64,000 bases of DNA from an uncultured Paracoccaceae bacterium (GTDB lineage: Bacteria; Pseudomonadota; Alphaproteobacteria; Rhodobacterales; Rhodobacteraceae). The stretch covers positions 248,001-312,000 of the forward strand of contig CANLDA010000002.1 of the NCBI GenBank assembly GCA_947489325.1. Direction: 5' to 3'. A program made the translations under genes and the position numbers. Shown here piece after piece: positions 28,501 to 36,585 of this stretch. How positions within the stretch are numbered: the stretch's first letter is position 1; each line of letters begins with the position of its first letter. Under the pieces are notes generated by a model that saw only the letters and a program-made list of their open reading frames with translations, was not told the DNA's origin and made no database searches.

Positions 28501-30207
28501 CATCGCCCACCACTGGCTGCCCTGACCAGAGAACATGAAACACAGCTTAAGACCTGTGTTGGCTTGACCTGACACGATATTCGTTTCTTTTTCAGTTACT
28601 TCTGGATCATTCTTAATGATAGATTTCAAGGATTTTATCAGCTCTGCACGACTGCGCGCCAAAATAACGGTGCGGTGTGACAGGTGACTGCGCTCACAAG
28701 CCAAAGCTGCAGAAAGATCATGCAAAGCCACATCAGCAAGACGCGATTTTTTCCCCCTAAGCTGCGACTGAAGCTCCTGAGCATTTGCAATAAGCGCCTC
28801 TTCCGTGGGGCCGGACAGCGGAAAGAACAGCGGGAAACCTTCAAAGCTGGTGTCCTGATCTGCCCTTGCAGGTTTTGTGGTGGTTTCAGGTGCCGATGAG
28901 ATCAATGCACTGGCATTGGTGCCCCCAAACCCAAAGGAATTCACCACTGCATAGCGGGTTCCGTTTTCCTCAGGGAATGGTTCGGGTTTGGTTGGTACGC
29001 GTAGGTTCAGCGCATCAAACGGGATATAGGGGTTGGGCTTGCTGTAATTCACATTTGGCGGCACTACACCGTGTTTCACGGCCAATGTCGCCTTGATCAA
29101 TCCGCAAATGCCGGCTGCACTTTCACCATGACCGATGTTGGCCTTGCCCGACCCGACATAAACCGGGCGATGATCATTGTGCTGGCCAATGACGGTGCCA
29201 ATAGCGCCTGCTTCGATGGGATCACCAACGGGTGTGCCCGTGCCATGGGCTTCGACATAGCCAATCTTGTTTTTCGGAATGCCAGATTTTTCAAACAAAG
29301 CCTCCAGCATTTCAATTTGCGCGTCCTGAGATGGCGCGGTGATGGTGCTGGTGAAACCGTCTTGGTTGCAGACACTGGCGTGTACCAATGCGTGAATGCG
29401 GTCGCCATCTGCCAGTGCTTTTTTGTAAGGCTTCAGAATAACCACCCCGACGGCCTCTCCACGCACAAATCCGTTGGCGCTTTCGTCAAAGGTGGAAATT
29501 TGCCCAGTGTTGGACAACATGCCCGCACGGGAAAAAGCGATGAAAGATGTGGGGTGCGCCAGAATATTCACCCCGGCCACCGCGGCAACATCGCACGCCC
29601 CTGATCGCAGGTTCTGTATGCCCTGATTGAGTGCAACCAGAGATGAAGAGCAGGCCGTATCAACGGCAACACTTGGCCCGCTTAGGTTCAAACGATGAGA
29701 AATCCGGTTGGCATTGATACACAGCGCATAACCCGTGCCCGCAAAGCTCTCAGGGTTAGTTGGCCGCATTTCTTGCAAAGTGCGATAATCAGATTGCGAG
29801 ATGCCAACAAACACACCAGTTTTGACATTGGAAAATTCTTTGGCCGGAATACGCGTATCTTGCATCGCCTCATAGGTGCATTGCAGCAATAAACGTTGCT
29901 GAGGATCCATAGAGGCCGCTTCACGTGGGGAGATACCAAAGAACTGAGCATCGAAACCACGAATATCATCAAGAAAACCAGCCCACTTGGTAACAGCCGT
30001 AGAAATTGAGTCGGGGTTTTCGTTATAAAAGCTGTCGGCGTCCCAGCGATCCTTGGGAACCTCGGAAATACCGTTGCCTTTGTTTAATAAGAAATCCCAA
30101 TATGCCTCAGGAGTGGAATTTCCGCCCGGTAGACGACACGCCATGCCGACAATGGCAATGGCATCAGTATGTGTAGAAATGTCATTGTCCGAAGCGGAGT
30201 GGCTCAT
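22582..30207 (-). CDS. Highly reducing type I polyketide synthase, KS-AT-DH-ER-KR-ACP plus C-terminal condensation-like domain
   Basis: 2541 residues; ATG 30207 has CAGGAGG nine bases upstream. Domains: KS about 15-440 (Cys186 in DTACSSSL, His321, His360); AT about 555-850 (GHSIG, Ser647; second signature TAWHSYQ); DH about 915-1190 (His945 in HRMENDTLFP, Asp1110 in HPALLDG); a pseudo-KR/structural block 1200-1440; ER about 1455-1775 (GLNFRDVM, HVATGGVGMAAVQLA); KR about 1793-1975 (TGGTRGFG, Tyr1944 and Asn1948); ACP about 2060-2140 (GLDSLSSFEL, Ser2102); and a condensation-like domain about 2175-2541 whose motif is HATVGDG, lacking the second His. No methyltransferase or thioesterase. The set of activities gives full reduction, so a saturated chain is expected, built iteratively like Pks2/Mas-type enzymes. 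First gene of the operon. Confidence 0.95.
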   Translation of the reverse strand: MSHSASDNDISTHTDAIAIVGMACRLPGGNSTPEAYWDFLLNKGNGISEVPKDRWDADSFYNENPDSISTAVTKWAGFLDDIRGFDAQFFGISPREAASMDPQQRLLLQCTYEAMQDTRIPAKEFSNVKTGVFVGISQSDYRTLQEMRPTNPESFAGTGYALCINANRISHRLNLSGPSVAVDTACSSSLVALNQGIQNLRSGACDVAAVAGVNILAHPTSFIAFSRAGMLSNTGQISTFDESANGFVRGEAVGVVILKPYKKALADGDRIHALVHASVCNQDGFTSTITAPSQDAQIEMLEALFEKSGIPKNKIGYVEAHGTGTPVGDPIEAGAIGTVIGQHNDHRPVYVGSGKANIGHGESAAGICGLIKATLAVKHGVVPPNVNYSKPNPYIPFDALNLRVPTKPEPFPEENGTRYAVVNSFGFGGTNASALISSAPETTTKPARADQDTSFEGFPLFFPLSGPTEEALIANAQELQSQLRGKKSRLADVALHDLSAALACERSHLSHRTVILARSRAELIKSLKSIIKNDPEVTEKETNIVSGQANTGLKLCFMFSGQGSQWWAMARDFLEHNRTFRKAVENYDTHFVKAAGWSILEELLRDEATSRIDDTTVTQPALFAIQSGLAAVWAKFGVKPDMVVGHSIGEAAASYVSGGLSLSGAASFLSKRGAIRDQLGAKGAMAAIGMGPEDVKETLPDHGLIGIAAVNGPGSTTISGDYDAIHKFVEDFQYDHPDTFIRLLKVDTAWHSYQLEAGEDWFRREVAQIDWSVPRLPFISTVTGNLETRFDTDYGWLNLRRPVMFRDGIETALDLGATTFVELGPHATLAGPTTSTALEKGARVQVMSSLSRKEGDFDVLARTAANLFVQGHDLDWQSITGGATHTVNLPLNRWMEEPLWQDSEESRKQLNTPWSHPFLGMPTTHATKSWMMEINTKAWPFLKDHRMENDTLFPGAGHVEMMIALGREVHGDKPIEIQNAIIHEALFIPDDKDLLLSSAFSKEQRKIEIFSRFRDVRDDWVLRSECKLRVTDVPAPKVAKFDADHTTLRDTDLSLVYDVDASQSFVNYGECFQVIEKLWLGRNKSVAKMRAPKGIAGQTNIFFAHPALLDGCLQISDPRMDVGKIDKERKPGDPVYLPVGARRIRFYAPFPDEIMVHAQRYLNAETQEVEANFSVTNMDGDVLMRADGLMMRSLATGETVQDDEAIKPNFVEQSYTELRDAAQIEVAPETLGRWIVLARGKSKLKHLLREMKAQGADVSVLDRDDLGHDLISGIEDQFGEDLQEGKIAGILYAGALAHAGVADDIDPDALYQRIEPDTMDLIALGDMMDFHRTDENGLARICVLTSGATPDPETGVAASSVLTQAPIYATARVLASETPEYTVRIFDADSLDKSTCTTLVQRMFSTSAETETIIRSGTCWGVRLLPRERDEFAPRLLDVTEKDHDINFHATMHTPGVIDDLGLWEIPMMDMGDDDVQVRIVAVGLNFRDVMAITGLLPEEAEPDPAWQHLGLEFGGVIHAVGKNVKDFKPGDRVMGMERRCLQRFMTIDPRALTILPEHISLEEAATIPSAFATAHYALNHVGRMQEGEKVFIHVATGGVGMAAVQLAQDVGTEIFATAGSPKKRKILKDLGVHHVMDSRSLKFADDVDNITKGAGVDVLLNSLPGEYISKGLDIVAPYGRYLEIGKVDVYNDSPIGMKALRKNISFSVLDLAAMGQERPELLGKLLSQLVVKFNERKLQPLPLTAFPISKIADAVRYMSQARHIGKVVVTLDEETFKVRRDTNRPVTLSANASYLITGGTRGFGLTIADWMSRAGAGHIYLTSRSGTIAKEDTTKVAAMNARGTKITAMSLDVTSQKDMNAFINKATNDNNHPLRGVVHGAAVIKDGFVNQLTPDMITDVLRPKVLGGWTLHKAFEAAGVEPEFLIGFSSIAQMIGSGGQANYASANAFLDALALYRRSIGREGTAIDWGAMAESGFVARSDGLANYLESVGLHGLSDTETDAGMEVALSRDIGSFIYSKAEWPQIARANTALGQSPRMGPLLHSEGGGGHEIRARLMSLSGEELRQEAEEFLKDEVVNVLKIDKSVIQSDRPMSELGLDSLSSFELKMRVETALDLSLPVSRFLQAPSISEFAVLLEEEMNALAEAEAKAAAQESSSTAEDADINTETEEIILGSDWQFGVLKQSLAPMTSSQGQQSMQHVASVTLPDAPDAKDVQKAIGKLCRRHPVLRLRFDEVQGSGKIHFDAPNPAMIQGPLPDMMRVAQGQLVQIALDGTTLAVRIHATVGDGTSARILVDELQTVLAGGTLAKACSKAAIKRALHDMRFDPETPKGQNDRAFWWYSIRHGAPVVPFDRRSRALLPFDMGRNRGAAASQEWAFDSTEDQASLLMRFAQSLREVTQSAGNVIVNRMISTRDQQSISTAIGPFVCDQPVLIETATDPTLALTKLRRTLAHGADHTSFGTTSAGQEFAADVQNWDGHLFQIGVGTLSKDAPLMATCDLLLEIGKDKVRLIWDTDAVDTATAQKVGDTLTRQKASLGQ

Positions 30208-30572
30208 TCATCGGCCTCCTGAAAATTTGAATTAGAAATAATAGTCTTTAACACCTTGTTAATCTTTGATGCGTTTAAGATTTAGTCAATGTTTATATGG
30301 AGTTCTGCTGTAAAACTCATTTCTAAGGCGAGTCTAATTTTCTGAAAGCAACCTTAGGTAAGGCAATGGATGCAAATTACATTCAAAAAAATGGTATCGT
30401 TATCCTGAATGCGTTTCGTCTCTTTGTGAAAATAAAATTCGAGACCCTGAGATTATGGCGATTCTGAACCTGGGACTTATCCATTTATCGAACACGACAA
30501 ATGGTCGAAAATTTAATCCGCCTTCGGGACACTGATCTTGCGGGATGGCGGGCAAGTGGATAATGCTGCGCC
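30208..30572. other. 365-bp divergent intergenic region between PKS and cox operons
   Basis: AT-rich, with no credible coding frame. It must carry the leftward PKS promoter and the rightward coxC promoter. A small inverted repeat AATCTT-N10-AAGATT lies at about 30261-30282 in the PKS leader. No terminator or RNA gene was recognised. Confidence 0.6.
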
Positions 30573-31700
30573 ATGGATTTATTGGACTATACCCATAATC
30601 AATGGCTTGTGGTGGCGTCGCTTCTGGTTGCGCTGATGGCGGGCTTTACGGGTCTTTCTTTGACCAAAGGCCTGTCAGAACGCAGTCTCGCTCATCGTAA
30701 GATTTCCGTAACGCTGGCTGCGATCTCGTTGGGGGGAGGAATCTGGTCCATGCATTTTGTGGCCATGTTGGGTCTGCAATTGCCAATCTTGTTTTATTAT
30801 GATGCGGCTGTGACACTGGCTTCGGCTCTTGTTGCGATTTTGGTGGTTGGTGTTGCGCTGTTGATCTTACATTTTCGCGAACGCACCCGATCCAGCCTGC
30901 TCTTGGCTGGTGTGATCGTGGGACTGGGCGTATTGGCCATGCATTACATCGGTATGGCGGGGTTGGAATTGTGTCGTGCACTATACACGCCGACAGGGAT
31001 CTTTTTGGCGGTTGTGTCTTCTTGTGTGCTCAGCACAATTGCCTTTGCTATCGCTTACGGGCAGCGCACCAATCGCAATATCATTCTTGGGACTGTGTGT
31101 TTTGGCATCGCGGTTTTTGCTGTGCATTTCATCGCCATCGCGGGCACGGATTTCATTGCCATCGAAACCCTGAATGAAGTTGGCCCGATCATCAGTAATG
31201 AAACCATGGCTTTAGGAGTGGTTCTGAGTAGCTTTGTGTTGTGTGGGGCGTTCTTGTTGACCAGTGTGACGTTCCTTGCACCATCGTTGAAGGAACAAGT
31301 CTCGCAGTCGCCTACGACCGAAAGCTCACAAGAACACGCCGAACTTCAGCTGCAATCGACCCCCTCGCGTGCCCCGCAAATTCCTTATGAACAAGATGGG
31401 CGCACGTTGTTTTTGGATCCCGAAGGGGTCGCTGTCATTCGAGCGGAAGGGCATTACACGCAGATTTATTCGACGTCTGGTAAACATTTCTGTCCGTGGT
31501 CCATTACCGAGGCCGAGAAACGCCTGAAGACAGGCCCGTTTCTCAAAACGCACCGCAGCTATCTGATCAATCCTGCCCACGTCAGCAGCTTTGAGCGACT
31601 GAAAGATAATGGCGTGTGTCATTTTGATCTGCCCAGCGTCAGTAAAGTACCGGTCAGCCGAACACGCCTGAAGGCTGTACGCGAAGCCTTGGGTGTATAA
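30573..31700 (+). CDS. coxC: MHYT-domain membrane sensor with LytTR DNA-binding domain (CoxC/CoxH-like)
   Basis: 375 residues. Seven membrane helices hold three MHYT-type motifs (SMHFVAML, AMHYIGMAG, AVHFIAIAG), which were proposed to bind copper and sense a diatomic gas. After a Ser/Gln-rich linker (about 235-270), residues about 275-375 are a LytTR domain (LFLDPEGVAVIRAEGHYTQIYSTSG, FLKTHRSYLINPAHV, VPVSRTRLKAVREAL). Oligotropha CoxC and CoxH have this layout. It stands 149 bases upstream of coxM, as expected for a membrane-bound regulator of CO dehydrogenase; CO sensing is an inference. Confidence 0.9.
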   Translation: MDLLDYTHNQWLVVASLLVALMAGFTGLSLTKGLSERSLAHRKISVTLAAISLGGGIWSMHFVAMLGLQLPILFYYDAAVTLASALVAILVVGVALLILHFRERTRSSLLLAGVIVGLGVLAMHYIGMAGLELCRALYTPTGIFLAVVSSCVLSTIAFAIAYGQRTNRNIILGTVCFGIAVFAVHFIAIAGTDFIAIETLNEVGPIISNETMALGVVLSSFVLCGAFLLTSVTFLAPSLKEQVSQSPTTESSQEHAELQLQSTPSRAPQIPYEQDGRTLFLDPEGVAVIRAEGHYTQIYSTSGKHFCPWSITEAEKRLKTGPFLKTHRSYLINPAHVSSFERLKDNGVCHFDLPSVSKVPVSRTRLKAVREALGV

Positions 31701-31722
31701 GAGGCGATTTTAGCAACGCAAC

Positions 31723-31749
31723 TCGTGCGTTCTAATTCGCATTTCGTGC
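31723..31749 (+). promoter_or_regulatory. TCGTGC direct repeat, candidate LytTR site before coxM
   Basis: TCGTGC occurs at 31723-31728 and again at 31744-31749, exactly 21 bp (two helical turns) apart, in the same orientation. LytTR proteins bind direct repeats with about this periodicity, and the gene just upstream encodes a LytTR regulator. The assignment is inference from position and spacing. Confidence 0.35.
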
Positions 31750-31849
31750 AGGAAATCTCTTTTCTCAGTGAAAACACATCGCCCTGAATGCGTGCGCACG
31801 CCACCCTCTGCGGACAGCCAGACGATCTGCACGGCAGGGAGGACCAGCA

Positions 31850-32704
31850 ATGATACCAGCGGCGTTCGATTACCATCGACCCACAAAAATGGGGGATGTG
31901 ATCGCCCTTTTGGAAGAACACGGCGATGACGCACGTGTTATGGCGGGTGGGCACAGCCTGATCCCCATGATGAAACTGCGGATGACGGATATTCCGCATC
32001 TGATCGACCTTCAGGATGTCGAAGGCCTGAATGGTATTACCATTGAGGGCACGCGTATTACGCTTGGTGCGATGGTCACACAGCACGAATTGATCAACCA
32101 CGCAGGCCTTACAGAGGCAGCCCCGATCTTGCGCGAAGCGGCGTTGCAGATTGCTGATCCGCAGGTGCGCTATATGGGTACCGTGGGCGGCAATGTTGCC
32201 AATGGCGATCCTGGCAATGACATGCCGGGATTGATGCAATGTCTGGATGCAGAGATTTCCCTGTTTGGCCCTGATGGCGCCCGGAAGGTTGCCGCGCGCG
32301 ACTATTACGAGGCGGCCTATATGACTGATCGCGAAGACGACGAGGTGTTGACAGCAATCAGCTTTGACGCGCCCAAAGGCGGTTTTGCTTATGAGAAACA
32401 AAAGCGCAAAATCGGGGATTACGCCACCGCAGCAGCGGCGGTGCAAATTGTCAAAGAAGGTGGGGCAGTAACTTCGGCTTCTATTGCGATGACCAACCTT
32501 AGCGATATTCCAATCTGGTCAGAGACCGCAGGAGAGGCTCTTGTGGGCACCACTTGCGATGAGACAGCGATGAAATCCGCTGTGGCCGCAATGCTGGGCG
32601 ATATTGATCCGGTCGAAGACAACCGCGGACCTGTGGCGTTCAAGCGTCACGTGGCCGGCATTATCCTGACTCGCGCGATCACTCGCGCCTGGGATCGGGC
32701 ATAA
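31850..32704 (+). CDS. coxM: Aerobic carbon monoxide dehydrogenase, FAD-binding medium subunit
   Basis: 284 residues, start ATG 31850 behind GGGAGGACCAGCA. FAD-binding motifs of the CODH/xanthine dehydrogenase family are present: AGGHSLIPMMKLRM (about 32-45) and TVGGNVANGDPGND (about 111-124). The C-terminal CO_deh_flav_C domain follows (KQKRKIGDYATAAAAVQI). It passes electrons from the iron-sulfur subunit to the quinone/respiratory side. Gene order M-S-L is typical of form I CO dehydrogenase. Confidence 0.95.
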   Translation: MIPAAFDYHRPTKMGDVIALLEEHGDDARVMAGGHSLIPMMKLRMTDIPHLIDLQDVEGLNGITIEGTRITLGAMVTQHELINHAGLTEAAPILREAALQIADPQVRYMGTVGGNVANGDPGNDMPGLMQCLDAEISLFGPDGARKVAARDYYEAAYMTDREDDEVLTAISFDAPKGGFAYEKQKRKIGDYATAAAAVQIVKEGGAVTSASIAMTNLSDIPIWSETAGEALVGTTCDETAMKSAVAAMLGDIDPVEDNRGPVAFKRHVAGIILTRAITRAWDRA

Positions 32705-32716
32705 GGAAGCAGCACA

Positions 32717-33211
32717 ATGTCAGATAAAATGCACGTCAAATTGAATGTGAATGGTGAGGATCGTGAATTCCTTGCTGAACCTCGTGAGTTGCTGATCTAT
32801 GCGCTGCGTGAAAAACTGGGACTGACGGGGCCGCATGTGGGTTGTGATACGTCCCATTGCGGGGCCTGCACAGTCACGTTGAACGGTAAATCGGTGAAAT
32901 CCTGCACGGTATTTGTGGCGCAGGCCAATGGCGCAGAAATCACCACGATTGAAGGCATCGGTAAACCCGACGCTTTGCATGTATTGCAAGAAAGTTTTCG
33001 CGAACATCATGGTTTGCAGTGTGGATTTTGCACACCGGGCATGATCACGCGGGCGACCAAATTGTTGGAAGAAAACCCAAACCCGACTGAAGAAGAGGTT
33101 CGGTTTGGCATTGCGGGCAATATCTGCCGCTGTACCGGCTATCAGAACATTGTGAAATCCATCCTTGCTGCGGCAAGCGAGCTGAATGCTGCAAAGGAGG
33201 CCGCAGAATGA
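32717..33211 (+). CDS. coxS: Aerobic carbon monoxide dehydrogenase, [2Fe-2S] small subunit
   Basis: 164 residues, start behind AAGGAAGCAGCACA. Two cluster-binding motifs: the plant-ferredoxin-type C-x4-C-x2-C (CDTSHCGAC) followed by the distant Cys in GKSVKSC, and the second cluster as CGFCTPGMI with CRCTGYQNI. Length and motifs match CoxS. It shuttles electrons from the Mo site in CoxL to FAD in CoxM. Its stop overlaps the coxL start. Confidence 0.95.
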   Translation: MSDKMHVKLNVNGEDREFLAEPRELLIYALREKLGLTGPHVGCDTSHCGACTVTLNGKSVKSCTVFVAQANGAEITTIEGIGKPDALHVLQESFREHHGLQCGFCTPGMITRATKLLEENPNPTEEEVRFGIAGNICRCTGYQNIVKSILAAASELNAAKEAAE

Positions 33212-35625
33212 ATGATATGACCCCAGATCGCGAAGAACGTGTCGGAAATCTCAAAGGTATGGGATGTTCACGTAAACGCGTAGAAGACGTGCGCTTTACG
33301 CAAGGCAAAGGCAACTATGTCGATGACATTATGCTGCCGGGCATGCTGCACGGGGATTTCGTGCGCTCACCTTATGCCCATGCGCGGGTTGTGTCCGTGA
33401 ACAAAGAGGCCGCCCTTGCGCTGCCCGGTGTTGTGGCTGTTCTGACCGCTGAAGATCTTGCACCGCTTGGGTTGCACTGGATGCCCACACTGGCGGGTGA
33501 CAAACAAATGGTGTTGGCCGATGGCAAGGTGCTGTTTCAGGGGCAAGAGGTCGCCTTTGTCGTGGCCAATGATCGTTATATCGCCGCAGATGCGGTGGAA
33601 TTGATCGAAGTCGAATATGAAGAGCTGCCTGTTCTGACAGACCCGTTTGAGGCGCTGAAATCTGATGTCGTGCTGCGCGAAGACCTTGACCCAACCGCTG
33701 ACGGCGCACATGGTCCACGCAAACATCACAACCACATTTTTACTTGGGAAGTGGGTGACGAGCCAGGCACCAATCAGGTGATGGACAATGCCGAGGTCGT
33801 GGCAACTGAAACCATGTATTACCACCGCACGCACCCATGCCCGCTTGAAACATGTGGGTCAGTGGCGTCGATGGATGCGGTGAACGGCAAGCTGACGCTG
33901 TATGGTACCTTTCAGGCACCACATGCGATCCGTACGGTTGTTTCGCTGATTTCCGGTATTGAGGAACACAACATCCGCGTGGTGTCCCCCGATATTGGTG
34001 GCGGCTTTGGCAATAAGGTTGGGGCCTATGCGGGTTATGTCTGTTCGGTTGTGGCCTCGATTGTCACGGGCAAGCCCGTGAAATGGGTCGAAGACCGTAT
34101 GGAAAACCTGATGACCACGGCCTTTGCCCGTGATTATCACATGACCGGCAAGATCAGCGCCACCAAAGAGGGTAAAATCACCGGTTTGCATTGCCATGTG
34201 ACGGCGGACCACGGCGGGTTTGATGCCTGCGCCGATCCAACCAAATTCCCGGCTGGTTTCATGAACATCTGCACCGGCTCTTATGACATTCCGGTCGCCT
34301 ATTTGGCGGTGGACGGGGTCTATACCAACAAGGCACCGGGCGGGGTCAGCTATCGTTGTTCCTTCCGCGTGACCGAGGCGGTGTATTTCATTGAGCGCAT
34401 GATCGAGGTGCTGGCGATCGAGTTGAACATGGATGCAGCAGAGCTGCGCCGGATCAACTTTATCAAAAAGGACCAATTCCCATATCAATCCGCCTTGGGA
34501 TGGGAATATGACAGCGGTGATTATCACACCGCTTGGGAGAAGGCGCTGGATACTGTCGATTATGCAGGGCTGCGCAAGGAACAAGCCGAGCGGGTAGAGG
34601 CCTTTAAACGAGGTGAAACCCGCAAACTGATGGGCGTTGGTCTGAGCTTCTTTACCGAGATTGTCGGGGCGGGCCCGGTCAAGAATTGCGATATTCTGGG
34701 CCTTGGCATGTTTGACAGCTGCGAAATCCGCATTCACCCAACGGGATCGGCCATTGCGAGATTAGGCACGATTTCACAAGGGCAGGGGCATGCGACCACA
34801 TTCGCGCAGATTCTGGCCAGCGAAATCGGACTGCCTGCTGACAGCATCACCATTGAGGAAGGCGATACAGACACGGCGCCTTATGGGCTTGGCACTTATG
34901 GGTCACGGTCTACCCCGGTTGCGGGGGCGGCCACAGCCATGGCAGGGCGTAAAATCCGCGCCAAAGCGCAGATGATTGCGGCTTATCTGCTTGAGGTGCA
35001 TGACGACGATGTGGAATTTGATGTCGACCGGTTTGCCGTCAAAGGTGCGCCAGAACGGTTCAAAACCATGAAAGACATCGCGTTTGCTGCCTATAATCAG
35101 GCCATTCCGGGACTAGAGCCGGGATTGGAAGCGGTGAGTTACTATGACCCGCCCAATATGACTTATCCGTTTGGGGCCTATGTCTGTGTGATGGATATTG
35201 ACGTGGATACAGGTGTGCCCGAAATCCGCCGCTTTTATGCGCTGGATGATTGCGGCACACGTATCAACCCGATGATCATCGAAGGTCAGATTCATGGAGG
35301 TCTGACAGAGGCTCTTGCGGTCGCATTGGGTCAAGAGATTGCTTATGATGATCTCGGCAATTGCAAAACCGGAAGTTTGATGGATTTCTTCCTGCCCACC
35401 GCGTGGGAAGTACCAAATTATGAAACCGATCACACGGTGACGCCCTCCCCGCATCACCCGATCGGAGCCAAAGGGGTGGGCGAAAGCCCCCACGTCGGAG
35501 GTGTGCCATGTTTTTCAAACGCTGTGCACGATGCCTTCCGCGCCTTTGGGTTGCGTCAGACCAACATGCCACACGATCACTGGCGCATTTGGCGAACTGC
35601 CAATGAGCTGGGCCTGCATGACTGA
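33208..35625 (+). CDS. coxL: Aerobic carbon monoxide dehydrogenase, molybdenum large subunit (form I-like)
   Basis: 805 residues, start ATG 33208 behind AAAGGAGGCCGCAGA. The active-site loop reads [13 protein letters not shown], with the Cu-binding Cys at residue 384. Form I CoxL is defined by AYxCSFR, so all residues except the first (Ser for Ala) agree. Other conserved parts: [18 protein letters not shown], the [16 protein letters not shown] cofactor segment and the C-terminal [13 protein letters not shown] containing the catalytic Glu. It oxidises CO to CO2 at a Mo-Cu centre on the cytoplasmic face of the membrane. The form I call also rests on M-S-L gene order. Confidence 0.95.
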   Translation: MNDMTPDREERVGNLKGMGCSRKRVEDVRFTQGKGNYVDDIMLPGMLHGDFVRSPYAHARVVSVNKEAALALPGVVAVLTAEDLAPLGLHWMPTLAGDKQMVLADGKVLFQGQEVAFVVANDRYIAADAVELIEVEYEELPVLTDPFEALKSDVVLREDLDPTADGAHGPRKHHNHIFTWEVGDEPGTNQVMDNAEVVATETMYYHRTHPCPLETCGSVASMDAVNGKLTLYGTFQAPHAIRTVVSLISGIEEHNIRVVSPDIGGGFGNKVGAYAGYVCSVVASIVTGKPVKWVEDRMENLMTTAFARDYHMTGKISATKEGKITGLHCHVTADHGGFDACADPTKFPAGFMNICTGSYDIPVAYLAVDGVYTNKAPGGVSYRCSFRVTEAVYFIERMIEVLAIELNMDAAELRRINFIKKDQFPYQSALGWEYDSGDYHTAWEKALDTVDYAGLRKEQAERVEAFKRGETRKLMGVGLSFFTEIVGAGPVKNCDILGLGMFDSCEIRIHPTGSAIARLGTISQGQGHATTFAQILASEIGLPADSITIEEGDTDTAPYGLGTYGSRSTPVAGAATAMAGRKIRAKAQMIAAYLLEVHDDDVEFDVDRFAVKGAPERFKTMKDIAFAAYNQAIPGLEPGLEAVSYYDPPNMTYPFGAYVCVMDIDVDTGVPEIRRFYALDDCGTRINPMIIEGQIHGGLTEALAVALGQEIAYDDLGNCKTGSLMDFFLPTAWEVPNYETDHTVTPSPHHPIGAKGVGESPHVGGVPCFSNAVHDAFRAFGLRQTNMPHDHWRIWRTANELGLHD

Positions 35626-35631
35626 TGCATG

Positions 35632-35653
35632 GGGTGGGATGTATGTCCCACCC
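35632..35653. repeat. Intergenic GGGTGGGA/TCCCACCC hairpin between coxL and coxD
   Basis: GGGTGGGA (35632-35639), loop TGTATG, TCCCACCC (35646-35653) is a perfect eight-pair stem. No T-run follows, so it is not a standard terminator. It may stabilise the coxMSL part of the mRNA or be a small mobile palindromic element. Confidence 0.6.
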
Positions 35654-35691
35654 TACCACCAACTTTAAAAGGCTGTGTGGATTATACCGCC

Positions 35692-36585
35692 ATGCCTGTG
35701 AAAGACACCATGACCTATCAAACGCTTCAATCTGCGATGGCGGATCAGGGATATATTGCTGATGACGATCTGGCGATGGCTGTGCATTTGGCGCTGTCGC
35801 TGGGGCGCCCGCTGTTGTTGGAGGGAGCTGCCGGGGTTGGCAAGACAGAGGTCGCGCGCGTTTTGGCGGCGGTTGAGGAGACGCAACTCATCCGTCTGCA
35901 ATGCTACGAGGGGTTGGATGCCGCGCAGGCGATTTATGAATGGAATTATCAGCGACAGTTGTTGTCGATCCGTGCTGCGGCTGAAGATGGCGAAACGGGA
36001 CGCGCGGTAGAAGAGCGTATTTTCTCAGAAGAGTTCCTGTTGGAACGCCCCTTGCTGAAAGCGATCCGTCAGGCGCGCGCTCCGGTTCTGCTGATTGATG
36101 AAATTGATCGTGCAGACGAAGAGTTCGAGGCGTATTTGCTGGAAATTCTGTCAGAGTTTCAAATCACTGTGCCAGAGTTGGGGACAATAAAGGCAACGAC
36201 ACGCCCCATTGTTATTCTGACGGCAAATGGCACCCGTGACCTGAGTGATGCATTGCGACGGAGGTGTCTGTACGCCCATGTGGCCTATCCTGATCCTGCC
36301 ATGGAATTGGCGGTTCTTCGGGCGCGTTGCCCGGATGTAGAAGACCAGCTTGCCGCGCAAATCGTGGGATTTGTGCAATCTCTGCGCCGCGAAGATTTGG
36401 AAAAGAAACCCGGTATTGCCGAGATGTTGGATTTCGCAGCGGCCCTGATGGGACTTGGTATTGCCGATCTCACGCATGATCCGGTGGTGTTGCAGGCATC
36501 ATTGGCAACACTTTTGAAGACCCAAACGGATCGCAGTAATATCACTACCGAAATTGCTCAGCGTCTGGCAGGGCGCGCGGCATGA
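35692..36585 (+). CDS. coxD: CoxD, MoxR-type AAA+ ATPase for CO dehydrogenase maturation
   Basis: About 297 residues if it starts at ATG 35692 (MPVKDTMTYQTLQ); ATG 35710 is equally possible, and the frame back to 35629 runs through the hairpin. AAA+ motifs: Walker A EGAAGVGKT, Walker B VLLIDEIDRADEEFEAYLLEILSE, sensor 1 ILTANGTRDLSDALRRRCL. In Oligotropha CoxD acts with CoxE to build the [CuSMoO2] site in CoxL. The stop overlaps the coxE start (ATGA). Confidence 0.92.
   Translation: MPVKDTMTYQTLQSAMADQGYIADDDLAMAVHLALSLGRPLLLEGAAGVGKTEVARVLAAVEETQLIRLQCYEGLDAAQAIYEWNYQRQLLSIRAAAEDGETGRAVEERIFSEEFLLERPLLKAIRQARAPVLLIDEIDRADEEFEAYLLEILSEFQITVPELGTIKATTRPIVILTANGTRDLSDALRRRCLYAHVAYPDPAMELAVLRARCPDVEDQLAAQIVGFVQSLRREDLEKKPGIAEMLDFAAALMGLGIADLTHDPVVLQASLATLLKTQTDRSNITTEIAQRLAGRAA

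Noticed and set aside
31619-32446. 275-codon minus ORF opposite coxC/coxM
   Set aside because: Lies entirely against well-supported cox genes and has a Cys/Arg/His-rich shadow composition.
35632-35653. Terminator between coxL and coxD
   Set aside because: Perfect hairpin but no T-run, and the operon continues directly; kept as a palindromic repeat instead.
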